Origin: Limisphaerales bacterium
Lineage (GTDB): Bacteria; Verrucomicrobiota; Verrucomicrobiia; Limisphaerales; BOG-1460
Direction of reading: 5' to 3'
Assembly (NCBI GenBank): GCA_003159675.1
Contig: PLQC01000021.1
Location: forward strand, 1-46,501
DNA length: 46,501 nucleotides
Shown here: piece by piece, positions 8,158 through 16,446 of the stretch
How the letters are laid out: each line of letters starts with the position of its first letter
Position numbering within the stretch: the first letter of the stretch is position 1
Translations under genes and position numbers: made by a program
Notes under the pieces: generated by a model
The model's database searches: none
What the model was told of the DNA's origin: nothing
Seen by the model: the letters and a program-made list of their open reading frames with translations, nothing else

Positions 8158-9984
8158 ATGCGGAACATGCGGATGCAATGCGGAGTTTCGGGCGCGGTCC
8201 GCAGCCATCGGGGGCTGCGGTTCGCGCCGGTCCTTGTCGTTCTGCTGGCGGGGCTGGCGCCGGCCGGCCTCCGCGCCGCCAGCCTGACCGCCAGCCTGGA
8301 TCGCAGCAGCATTTCACTCGGGGAGAGCGCCACGCTTTCGATCACCTTCGAAGGGGGCTCGCCCGAGAATGTTCCGACACCGCCCGCGATTCCGAACCTG
8401 GAGATCTCCTACGTCGGCCCTTCGAGCCAGTTCAGCTTCATCAATGGGCAGGTCAGTTCAACCGTGACGCACGCTTTCACGCTCACTCCCCGGCAGGCCG
8501 GCGACTATCCCATTCCCTCGATGACCATCGAGGTGGGCGGGCAGAAGTTGAGCACGCGGCCCCTGCGATTGAGCGTGGCCGGGCCGGGTGCGCCGCCCCC
8601 CGGCGCGGCAGCCGACTCGGGGCCAGTGTTTTTCAAACTGCATCTGCCCCGGAAGGAGCTTTACGTGGGCGAAACGACCGTGGCCGAACTCCAGCTTTAC
8701 CTGAGCGACAAGATCCAGAACCTCGGACGGTTTCAACTCAACGCGCTCCCAGCCGAAGGGTTCACCGTCGGCAAGATGGTGGAAGGGCAGCACCGGCGCG
8801 TGCAGGCGGGCGACTCCGTCTATACCGAGATTCCGATTTCGGTCGCGCTCACGCCGGTCAAGGCGGGCGCGCTGACCATCGGCCCGGTCACGGCCGGATT
8901 GGTGGTTGAATTCGCTTCGCCGAACCGTCGTCGGGACCCGGTTTGGGATCCTTTCGGGATGTTGGACCGAAACGAACAAAAGGCGGTCTCTGTCGTCACG
9001 GACGCCGAGACGGTGCAGGCGCTGCCGTTGCCCGACCGGGGCGCGGCTCCGAATTTTAACGGCGCAGTTGGAAATTACACAATGACCGTGACCGCGGGTC
9101 CGACCAATTTGTCGGTGGGCGACCCCATCACGGTCAGGATTCAGGTGACGGGCAGTGGGACGCTGGATTCGCTGGCGTTGCCCGACCAGCCGGGCTGGCG
9201 CGATTTCAAGGTGTATCCGGGGGCGGCGTCCAAGGTTGATTCGAGCGATCCGTTCGGGATTCAGGGAACCAAGACGTTCGAGGAGGTGGTCGTGCCGCAG
9301 AACGGGGAGATCCATTCATTGCCGCCGGTTACGTTCAGTTATTTCGACACCGACAGAAGGAGTTACCAGACGCTGACCGGGCCGGAGATTGTCCTGGCCG
9401 TTCATGCGGGCGGGGCCGCCGCGGTTCCAGTGGTCGCGGCCGCGAACCACCCCGCGCAGGACACGCCGCCGCCGGACATCGTTTCCATCAAACAGCATTT
9501 TGGAGACGTTACGGAAATCGGCCCGCCGCTGGTCCAGCGGCCCTGGTTCCTCGCGCTTCAGGGTGTGCCCGCGATTGCGCTGATTTCCGCTGTCTTCCGG
9601 CGCAAACGCCGCGAGAGCCTCGCCAACAATCCGCGGTTGCGCCGCCGGAGACACGTCGCACAACAAATCCGCGACGGGAGGGTCGATCTCCAGACGTTCG
9701 CGGCCGGGAACAAGTCGGACGAATTCTTTGCCACCTTGTCCCGGCTGCTGCAGGAGCAACTGGGGGAGCGGCTGGATTTGCCGGCGTCGGCCATTACGGA
9801 AGCGGTGATCGAGGAGCGCCTGCTGCCGCGAGGTGTGCCGGAACAGACGCTGGCCCCGCTCCGCGATTTGTTCCACACCTGCAACCTCGCGCGCTTCGCC
9901 CCGATCAAAAGCAGCCGGGAATTGGCCGCCTTCATCCCCAAGGTCGAGACCGTGCTCCGGGAACTGCGGGAGGTGCAGTTATGA
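8158..9984 (+). CDS. batD: BatD-family exported protein
   Basis: About 608 residues. A signal peptide (hydrophobic VLVVLLAGLAPAG, cleavage near RAAS) is followed by several beta-rich domains, a transmembrane segment near residue 465-480 (WFLALQGVPAIALISAVF) and a basic cytoplasmic tail. This is the BatD architecture; Bat proteins are named for Bacteroides aerotolerance and act at the inner membrane with MoxR-type ATPases and von Willebrand A partners. I begin at ATG 8158; a TTG five codons upstream is possible. Its stop overlaps the next start (ATGA), so the two are translationally coupled. The usual batA/batB/moxR partners are not upstream here: the neighbour is an unrelated divergent gene. 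Confidence 0.85.
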   Translation: MRNMRMQCGVSGAVRSHRGLRFAPVLVVLLAGLAPAGLRAASLTASLDRSSISLGESATLSITFEGGSPENVPTPPAIPNLEISYVGPSSQFSFINGQVSSTVTHAFTLTPRQAGDYPIPSMTIEVGGQKLSTRPLRLSVAGPGAPPPGAAADSGPVFFKLHLPRKELYVGETTVAELQLYLSDKIQNLGRFQLNALPAEGFTVGKMVEGQHRRVQAGDSVYTEIPISVALTPVKAGALTIGPVTAGLVVEFASPNRRRDPVWDPFGMLDRNEQKAVSVVTDAETVQALPLPDRGAAPNFNGAVGNYTMTVTAGPTNLSVGDPITVRIQVTGSGTLDSLALPDQPGWRDFKVYPGAASKVDSSDPFGIQGTKTFEEVVVPQNGEIHSLPPVTFSYFDTDRRSYQTLTGPEIVLAVHAGGAAAVPVVAAANHPAQDTPPPDIVSIKQHFGDVTEIGPPLVQRPWFLALQGVPAIALISAVFRRKRRESLANNPRLRRRRHVAQQIRDGRVDLQTFAAGNKSDEFFATLSRLLQEQLGERLDLPASAITEAVIEERLLPRGVPEQTLAPLRDLFHTCNLARFAPIKSSRELAAFIPKVETVLRELREVQL

Positions 9985-10856
9985 AACGGCGACAAATGTC
10001 TCCATGCGGAAATGTCGAACGTCGAACGCTCGCCCGACAGTTCCGCGAATCGACGTCGGGCGTTCGAATTTGGATGCGCGTTGTGCGCGGCTTGTTTGCG
10101 ATCGGATGGGTGCTGCTGCCCGGTTGGGTCGCCATGCTATGCGCCGCTCCGGCGACCTTCATCCCGGCCGATTTCGACTCGGCCAACAAACTTTACGAGC
10201 AGGGCAAATTTGCGGAGGCGGCTTCGGCCTACGAAAAAATGGTCCGGTCCGGCCCGGTGTCCGCGCCGCTTTATTTCAATCTCGGAAACTCCCTTTTCAA
10301 ATCCGGCCACGCCGGCGAGGCCATCGCCGCCTACCGCGATGCCGGGGAGCTGGCGCCACGCGACCCGGATCTGCGCGCGAATCTACAGTTCGTTCGGGAC
10401 CAGGTCCAGGGTTCCACGCTGTTGCCGAACGTGTGGCGTCGCCGCCTGGAGAGGCTCACCGCAAACGAGTGGACGCTGCTGGCATCGCTCGGGCTTTGGG
10501 TGTGGCTGCTCCTGCTCACCGTCAACCAGCTTCGGCCCGGACTCAAACCCGCCCTCCGGACTTGGACCTGGTTGAGCGGCGCCGCCATGGCAGTCCTGTG
10601 CGGTTGCCTTGGGGGCGCGCTTTTCGCGGAGTCGGGTCAAACAGCGATTGTGATCGTTCACGCCGCCGCCGTCCGCAACGGTCCGCTCGAGGAATCCCCG
10701 ACGGTCTTCACGGTCCATGACGGAGCCGAGCTGAGCATTCTGGATCGAAACGAGCACTGGCTCCAGGTCAGCGTCGGGGATCACCACAGCGGCTGGTTGG
10801 AAAGGGACCGGGTGATCATCGCGCCGTCGCTGGTTGCACCGCAACAGTTGAAATGA
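9981..10856 (+). CDS. BatE-like TPR/SH3 membrane protein
   Basis: 291 residues from the ATG overlapping the batD stop. Residues 60-140 carry TPR helices (DSANKLYEQGKFAEAASAYE), followed by two membrane segments and a C-terminal SH3-like domain ending HSGWLERDRV. This is the BatE-type arrangement seen at the end of bat operons, probably working with BatD at the inner membrane. An alternative start at 10074 would put a clean signal peptide (MRVVRGLFAIGWVLLPGW) at the N-terminus, and the 90 bp before it contains an inverted repeat (CGAACGC...GTCGGGCGTTCG) that looks like spacer DNA. I keep 9981 because of the ATGA coupling but rate the start uncertain. Confidence 0.75.
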   Translation: MKRRQMSPCGNVERRTLARQFRESTSGVRIWMRVVRGLFAIGWVLLPGWVAMLCAAPATFIPADFDSANKLYEQGKFAEAASAYEKMVRSGPVSAPLYFNLGNSLFKSGHAGEAIAAYRDAGELAPRDPDLRANLQFVRDQVQGSTLLPNVWRRRLERLTANEWTLLASLGLWVWLLLLTVNQLRPGLKPALRTWTWLSGAAMAVLCGCLGGALFAESGQTAIVIVHAAAVRNGPLEESPTVFTVHDGAELSILDRNEHWLQVSVGDHHSGWLERDRVIIAPSLVAPQQLK

Positions 10857-10873
10857 GCCAGGATCAGCTTGCG

Positions 10874-10889
10874 TCGGGATTATTCCCGA
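10874..10889 (+). terminator. Small hairpin after batE-like gene
   Basis: TCGGGA-TTAT-TCCCGA forms a perfect 6-bp stem with a 4-nt loop 17 bp after the stop codon. There is no uridine run, so termination here is only a possibility. Confidence 0.3.
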
Positions 10890-10902
10890 GGCAACGGGCC
10901 CG

Positions 10903-10930
10903 GTGCAGTTTTTTCCATCCAATTTGCAGA
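10903..10930 (+). promoter_or_regulatory. 28-bp motif copy A, upstream of GH28 at 11092
   Basis: One of eight copies of GTGC-N7-TCAA-N7-TGCA. Here the blocks are GTGC, TCCA (one change) and TGCA, with a T6 run before the middle block and GA after the last. It ends 162 bp before the ATG of the pectinase. Confidence 0.65.
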
Positions 10931-11091
10931 ATGCCTTGATTGTGAAGAGCACACTGTCGCATTAAACTTGACCGAGACCACGCGGTTAGTTAGCATTTTG
11001 ACGCTGCAGCACAAAGTTTAGCCTGAACCTGACACCATCAATCCCAACTCCGTGTGGAACATCCGCACGAGTTGACTCTCTCTAATTGCCT

Positions 11092-13326
11092 ATGAAGCGG
11101 CCGTTACTTGTTTTTTGCCTGGGCTTGGTTGTGTTGCCTGGACTGGTTTGTGGCGGCACTCCGACCCTGCCGAGCATCGAGACGAACAACATCTTCAACG
11201 TCACAACCTATGGGGCCACCAACGATGGGGTGACGGTGAACACCACGGCGATTCAAAATGCCATCAACGCTGCGGCGTTGGCGTCGAGCGGTGTCGGCGG
11301 CGGCACGGTTGAGATTCCGGGTCCGGGCACCTACTTGACCGGGGCTCTGGCGATGAAGACCAAAGTCAACATCCAGGTGGACGCCGGGGCGACGCTGCAG
11401 ATCATCCCCGAGAGCAGCTATCCCAATGCGACGGGAAGTCCTGCGTATCCTCTGGCCGGGACCAATTTGACCGACGTCGAGATCAGCGGGTCGGGGACGA
11501 TTGACGGCAACGGGGCAGGGTGGTGGGGGGTAAGCTCTTCGAACCCGCCTTACATGATTTATTTCTCGAAGTGCCAGAGGATTTTGATCCAGAACGTGAC
11601 GCTGCAGAACCCGCCGAAGATGCACATTTCCTTCAAGAATTCGGCGGGCAACGTGACCATTCAAGGGATTACCATCAACACAATCGGCACCTCGCCGAAC
11701 ACCGACGGGATGGACCTGATCGGAACCAATTGTCTGGTTCAGAACTGCTCGATCAGCGACGGGGACGACAACATCGCCCTGGGCAGCAGTTCGAGCAGTG
11801 CGGTGACTGCGAATGTCGTCGTGACCAATTGCGCGTTTGGCAGCGGGCATGGGGTGACCATTGGCAGCAACACCACGGGCGGCGTGTCCAATCTGCTGGT
11901 GATCAACTGCACATTCAACGGGACGCAGTATGGCATCCGGATGAAGTCGGACAACACCTCGGGCACCGGCACCGGCGACGGCGGTACGGCGCAGAATCTC
12001 AACTACTACAACCTGACGATGACGAACATCGTTTATTTCCCGATCCTGATTTACAGCTACTACAACGAGATCGGAACGCCGACCAGCATCACTCCATCCA
12101 ATGCAGCCGCCGAACCCACTCCGTTCCCGGTGCCCACTTCGACGGTGGTATGGAAGAACATCATCATCAGCAACCTGACCGCGACGGTATCGAGCAGCGG
12201 GCTGGCGGGACTGATTTGGGCGCGAACGGAATTGCCCGCCACTAACATCCTGTTGAGTCATATCACCATCACGGCCCCGAAAACGTTCGAGATTTACAAC
12301 GCGCACCAGGTGACCATTGTGGATTCGAAAATCACACCCACCAGCGGGAGCACGTTCACCCTTTACCATGCGCAGGTTGCCGTCACGAACTCCAGTTTTC
12401 CCGGAATGAATCCGATTTCCTTTGACGGTTTGACCACGACCAATGTCAACGGGCTGCTGCTCTACAACGCGCAGGCTTCCTTGAGCAACACCAACGTGCT
12501 CGGCAACTCGCCCGTTCTCACCTCGGGCGGGACCCTCCTGACGATCAGCAACAGCCTGAATCTGACCGCTCCGACCGTGCTGAACCTGCTGCTGGGCACA
12601 ACCACCAATACGATCGCCGTGAGGGGCAGCCTCGGTCTGGCCGGTACGGTGAACGTTGCGGACGGCGGCGGCTTCGGCGCCGGTTCCTACACCTTGTTCA
12701 CTTACGGAACCAACTTGAACTGGGGCAACCCGGCCCTGGGCAGCACGCCGTCGGGTTTCCTGTATTCCTTCGACACCAATACCGCCAAGCAGGTGAATTT
12801 GGTCGTTCAATCGATCGGGACCACTCCCGATCCGCCGACGAATCTGACCGCGGTGGCGGCCAATGCTTCGGTGCAGCTCGCGTGGTCGCCGTCAGCCCTG
12901 GCAACCAGCTACAACGTCAAGCGATCGACGTCGAGCGGCGGTCCCTATACCGCCGGGTCGATCATTGCCTCTGTCGTGGGCTCCACGAACCATACCGACA
13001 CGGATGTGACCAACGGGGTGACTTATTATTATGTGGTTTCCGCGTTGAACGGCGCCTACGAGAGCGGCAATTCGAGCGAAGTCAGCGCGACACCAACGCC
13101 TTCTCTGACGCCATTGAGCCTTGTATTCCAGCCCGCAAGCCAGCAACTGCAGGTTTCCTGGCCGGCAGACCACATTGGCTGGCGGTTGCTGATCCAGACC
13201 AACGGTCCGGGTGTCGGTTTGAGCACGAATTGGACGATGTTCAACGGTTCGGATTCGACGAACCAGGTCTCTGTGCCGATTGATCCGGCCAACGGCAGCG
13301 TTTTCCTCGAACTGGTTTATCCGTAA
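11092..13326 (+). CDS. Secreted GH28 polygalacturonase with fibronectin III domain
   Basis: 744 residues. A signal peptide (about 1-23) precedes a right-handed beta-helix GH28 domain (about 28-400) with all hallmarks: NTDGMD (203-208), SDGDDNIALG (general acid and base Asp pair near 222-226), GHG (about 252) and the substrate-binding RMK (about 283-285) in place of RIK. It should hydrolyse alpha-1,4-galacturonan in pectin outside the cytoplasm. Residues about 400-570 continue as beta-helix-like repeats, 580-670 form a fibronectin type III module and the last 70 residues a small beta domain. ATG 11092 is chosen over the TTG at 11086 because it opens directly into the signal peptide. Motif copy A lies upstream, and the broken transposase lies downstream. 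Confidence 0.92.
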   Translation: MKRPLLVFCLGLVVLPGLVCGGTPTLPSIETNNIFNVTTYGATNDGVTVNTTAIQNAINAAALASSGVGGGTVEIPGPGTYLTGALAMKTKVNIQVDAGATLQIIPESSYPNATGSPAYPLAGTNLTDVEISGSGTIDGNGAGWWGVSSSNPPYMIYFSKCQRILIQNVTLQNPPKMHISFKNSAGNVTIQGITINTIGTSPNTDGMDLIGTNCLVQNCSISDGDDNIALGSSSSSAVTANVVVTNCAFGSGHGVTIGSNTTGGVSNLLVINCTFNGTQYGIRMKSDNTSGTGTGDGGTAQNLNYYNLTMTNIVYFPILIYSYYNEIGTPTSITPSNAAAEPTPFPVPTSTVVWKNIIISNLTATVSSSGLAGLIWARTELPATNILLSHITITAPKTFEIYNAHQVTIVDSKITPTSGSTFTLYHAQVAVTNSSFPGMNPISFDGLTTTNVNGLLLYNAQASLSNTNVLGNSPVLTSGGTLLTISNSLNLTAPTVLNLLLGTTTNTIAVRGSLGLAGTVNVADGGGFGAGSYTLFTYGTNLNWGNPALGSTPSGFLYSFDTNTAKQVNLVVQSIGTTPDPPTNLTAVAANASVQLAWSPSALATSYNVKRSTSSGGPYTAGSIIASVVGSTNHTDTDVTNGVTYYYVVSALNGAYESGNSSEVSATPTPSLTPLSLVFQPASQQLQVSWPADHIGWRLLIQTNGPGVGLSTNWTMFNGSDSTNQVSVPIDPANGSVFLELVYP

Positions 13327-13451
13327 ACTGGGGCACCCGGGTTTGTTCCCCGGCCATGGACCGCGATATGCGGATTCGATGTTGGTTTTGAGCCCGGCGC
13401 CCGAAGCGGCAGCGCCAAGGGCCGAGGCGATCACAAGGGAAATAGGGCGCG

Positions 13452-13484
13452 TTTTTCGGTAACGGCAAGCCATTAGCCGAAAAA
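13452..13484. terminator. A/T-ended hairpin between GH28 gene and IS remnant
   Basis: TTTTTCGG (13452-13459) pairs perfectly with CCGAAAAA (13477-13484), and TAACGGC/GCCATTA inside extends the stem with one mismatch and a bulge. It could end the pectinase transcript or belong to the left end of the insertion element. Confidence 0.45.
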
Positions 13485-13485
13485 G

Positions 13486-15150
13486 GGTTGAACGATTTTG
13501 CGGGACAACCCAGCCGCAACTTTTTATGCTGTTGGGCATGAGAGAAGTGTTTGCCCGCTTTCGCCATCCCACAGCCGACGAGCAGGAGATTCTGATTCAT
13601 CTGGATGTGCAGCCGATTCCACCGGCTGAAGTGGAACGATTCGATCAACTCCTGGCTGAGTATCACTACCTGAAGGATGCGCAGTTGGTGGGGGAACACT
13701 TGCGCTTTGTGGCCTCCTATCGCGGCCAATGGCTGGCCTTGGCCGCATGGAGCGCCGCCGCACTGCACATCAAAGCCCGCGACCGCTTTATCGGCTGGAC
13801 CGAGGAGCAGCGGCGCACGCGTCTGCCGCTGGTGGTTAATAACTCGCGGTTGCTGGTGCTGCCTGCCTGCCAATGTCCCAATCTCATCAGCCGTTTCATG
13901 AAGCTAATGCTGGCCCGGCTCTCGGCCGACTGGCAACAAAGCTGGGGACATCCGGTGGCACTGGCCGAAACATTTGTCGATCCGCACCTCTATCAAGGCA
14001 CCGCTTACAAGGCCAGCGGATGGAATCGGCTCGGACAAACCGCCGGCTGGAGGCGTAGCGCGGAGGATTTCTACCAGAAGCATGAGCGACCCAAACAAAT
14101 CTGGGTGCGCGAGTTGGTTGCTCATGCCTGCCGCAAACTCTGCGCCGAGCAATTTCCCCCGGACTGGAAGGCAGTGGAGGAAAAAGCCTTGCCCCATTGC
14201 ACAGCCAAAGCCCCGCAGATGCGCAGCCTGGTTGAACACTTGCGTGCCGAGGTGCCGGAGTTTCGCAGCAAAGAGGCGCTGGCGTATCCGATGGCGGGAT
14301 TTCTGGCGTTGATTGCCTTGGCGATGTTCAGCGGGGTGCGCCGGGGACCGCAGGATTTGGCTGAGTATGCCGCCACCCTTTCGCAAGGACAGTTGCGCGC
14401 GTTGGGCTTTCGGACCAAGCGAGGCACCACACGCATTCGCTGTCCGGGGGAAAGCACCTTCAAGCGGATGCTGCCCCGGATTGATGCAGCGGCGCTGGAA
14501 CGGGCCTTATTGCTGTGGCAACAACAGGTGCTGGGAGCCTCGCAGGACAAGCTGGTGATCGTGGATGGCAAGACGCTGCGTCATGCGCATGTCCAACTGG
14601 TCAGCGCCGTGGACGGCAGCGGTCGCTGGCTGGGCACCGTGCCTGTCAAAGAAGGCAGCAACGAAATTCCCGCCGCTCGGGAACTGTTGGGCAAAGTGCC
14701 CCTCGACAACAAGACCGCGTTGGCCGATGCGCTCCACACGCAGATCGAGACAGCGCAACAAATCCTCTTTGAGGGCGGGGGTGATTACGCGCTGACGGTC
14801 AAGGACAACCAAAAGGAACTGGTCCAAACCCTGACAACGCTTCTCACGCCGGGAAAATTTCCCCCCTCAGCCCACGGACAAGACCCGAGCACTGACACGC
14901 GAACACAATCGGAGCCGGCGTGAGATTCGGGTTCTGGAGTGCCGGGAAGTCACGCCGGAGCAAGTCGGTTTTCCCGGAGCGCGCCTGATTGCGCGGTTGC
15001 GGCGCCGCGTGCCGCGCAAAGGCCACAAATCCACCGAAACGGTGTATCTGATCAGCAGCTTGACCGTGGAGCAACTGGACGCGCTGGGCTGGATCAAACT
15101 CAAACGTGGCTATTGGGCCATCGAGAGCCGATTGCATCATGCGTTAGCCG
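13486..15150 (+). mobile_element. Degenerate ISAs1-like insertion sequence remnant
   Basis: The element consists of the broken transposase and a short upstream segment. The right end is lost at about 15145, where transposase homology gives way to the leader of the pectin methylesterase gene. With one end missing, the inverted repeats and target duplication cannot be defined; the left limit is approximate. Confidence 0.6.
13526..15150 (+). pseudogene. Frameshifted, 3'-truncated ISAs1-type transposase with N-terminal DUF4338
   Basis: The first frame gives 465 residues. About 30-215 match DUF4338 (RDRFIGW, NNSRLLVLP, RFMKLMLARLSADWQ, ETFVD, GTAYKASGWNRLG), the domain also found in DruA. From about 220 it is an ISAs1-type DDE transposase (IVDGKTLRHA, TVKDNQKEL). 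That frame ends at 14923 with an unrelated tail. The next frame continues the family sequence (RALTREHNRSRREIRVLE ... RGYWAIESRLHHAL), carrying the catalytic Glu. The switch falls at a run of six C (14861-14866); one C fewer, or a +1 slip, restores the frame. After LHHAL near 15145 the family sequence stops abruptly, so the 3' end of the gene and right end of the element are missing. It is almost certainly inactive. Confidence 0.85.
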
Positions 15151-15229
15151 GGGGGAGGATACGGCGAATTCCAGTTGACGTTCGGCGAGATCTCGCGACA
15201 GAGTGATTTGCCATCTCGTGAATATCAGA

Positions 15230-16213
15230 ATGAAGTTTTTGTGCCGGCGGCAAGTCAGGATAGCGATGTGGCCCCTTTTCTGCGCCGCCTTCGCGGCCGG
15301 CGACCCGCTCGATGCCCAAACCAATCTGACCGTGGCCGCGGATGGCAGCGCCGAGTTCAGCAGCGTGCAGGAAGCCGTGATGGCCGTGCCCGCGGGCAGT
15401 TCGTCGAATCCGGTGATCCTCCACATCAAGCCGGGCGTTTACAAGGAATTGATCTACGTGCAGCGCGAGAAGCGCTTCTTCCATTTTATGGGCGAGGATC
15501 CCGCCAGGACGGTGATCACGTGCGATTTGTACGCCGGCCTCCCGGGCCGCGACGGCAAACCCATCGGCACGTTTCACACCCCTTCGACCACGATCGACGC
15601 GGACGATTTCACGGCGGAGAACGTCACGTTCGAGAACAGCGCAGGTCCCAAGGGGCAGGCTCTGGCCATCCGGATCGACGGCGACCGCGCGGCGTTCCGG
15701 AACTGCCGTTTTCTGGGCTGGCAGGACACGATCCTGGCCAACCGGGGACGGCAGTATTTCACGAATTGCTTTGTCGCCGGCCACGTGGATTTCATTTTCG
15801 GAGCGGCCACGGTCTTCTTCGAGAACTGCCGGATCCAATGTCTGCGGGACGGTTACATCACCGCCGCATCGACTCCCGAGAGCCAGCCCTTCGGGTTCGT
15901 CTTTTCGAATTGCGCCATTGGCGGCGAGACCCAGGCGGTAAAGACTTATCTCGGCCGGCCCTGGCGGTTGAACGCCAGCACGATCTTCCTGAACACGGAA
16001 ATGTCGGCGGTGGTCCGCCCGGAAGGCTGGCATAATTGGAGGAATCCGCAGGCGGAGAAGACGGCGCGCTACGCCGAGTTCAACAGCCGCGGTCCCGGCG
16101 CGAACCCCAAGGCGCGCGTCCCCTGGTCCCGCCAATTAAGCAAGAGCGAGGCCGACGCGATCACCGTGCAGAAAGTCCTCGGCGGCGCGGACGGGTGGGA
16201 TCCGGCGAGGTGA
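15230..16213 (+). CDS. Secreted pectin methylesterase (CE8)
   Basis: 327 residues. It removes methyl esters from homogalacturonan, exposing it to polygalacturonases and pectate lyases. CE8 landmarks in order are GVYKE, GQALAIR, GWQDTI (catalytic Asp near 164), GHVDFIFG (catalytic Asp near 185) and LGRPW (substrate-binding Arg and Trp near 243). The length matches single-domain members. The N-terminus from ATG 15230 gives a signal peptide with a basic start and a hydrophobic core. An ATG at 15266 has a good AGGA five bases ahead and would give a shorter leader, so the start is open. Only about 80 bp separate it from the truncated transposase, so the insertion may have removed its native promoter; none of the 28-bp motif copies lies here. 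Confidence 0.92.
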   Translation: MKFLCRRQVRIAMWPLFCAAFAAGDPLDAQTNLTVAADGSAEFSSVQEAVMAVPAGSSSNPVILHIKPGVYKELIYVQREKRFFHFMGEDPARTVITCDLYAGLPGRDGKPIGTFHTPSTTIDADDFTAENVTFENSAGPKGQALAIRIDGDRAAFRNCRFLGWQDTILANRGRQYFTNCFVAGHVDFIFGAATVFFENCRIQCLRDGYITAASTPESQPFGFVFSNCAIGGETQAVKTYLGRPWRLNASTIFLNTEMSAVVRPEGWHNWRNPQAEKTARYAEFNSRGPGANPKARVPWSRQLSKSEADAITVQKVLGGADGWDPAR

Positions 16214-16318
16214 CTCGGGACCGGGTTTCGGCGGTGGCCTGGTTTCAACCGGCGGGTGCGGGGCGGCGCGGCCACCCTACCAATGCCTCCAATGCCCGCG
16301 TTTTCGAGGGCACGCAGA

Positions 16319-16346
16319 GTGCGCTTTTTTCAAGCAGAAATGCCGC
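16319..16346 (+). promoter_or_regulatory. 28-bp motif copy I, upstream of GH28 at 16447
   Basis: Blocks GTGC, TCAA and TGCC (last base changed) at the standard 11-bp steps, with a T6 run ending in the middle block. It ends 100 bp before the ATG of the second GH28 gene and lies in the only sizeable gap of this stretch (16214-16446). Confidence 0.6.
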
Positions 16347-16446
16347 GCGCCAGAGTGGAAAGGCTTTGGAAACTGCGGCCTGGCGGGTAACAATCAAATG
16401 CTGCAATTGGTTGGTTGATGCACTGACATCTCTTTGGAACACGACG

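Noticed and set aside
13526-14923. Druantia-type defence locus because of the DUF4338 domain
   Set aside because: The domain is fused to a DDE transposase, and no druB-E-like genes or large helicase are nearby.
16402-16422. Two TGCA words 17 bp apart upstream of the GH28 gene at 16447
   Set aside because: The spacing differs from the fixed 21 bp between the TGCA core of the first block and that of the last in the real copies, and the TCAA block is absent; copy I nearby explains the region better.
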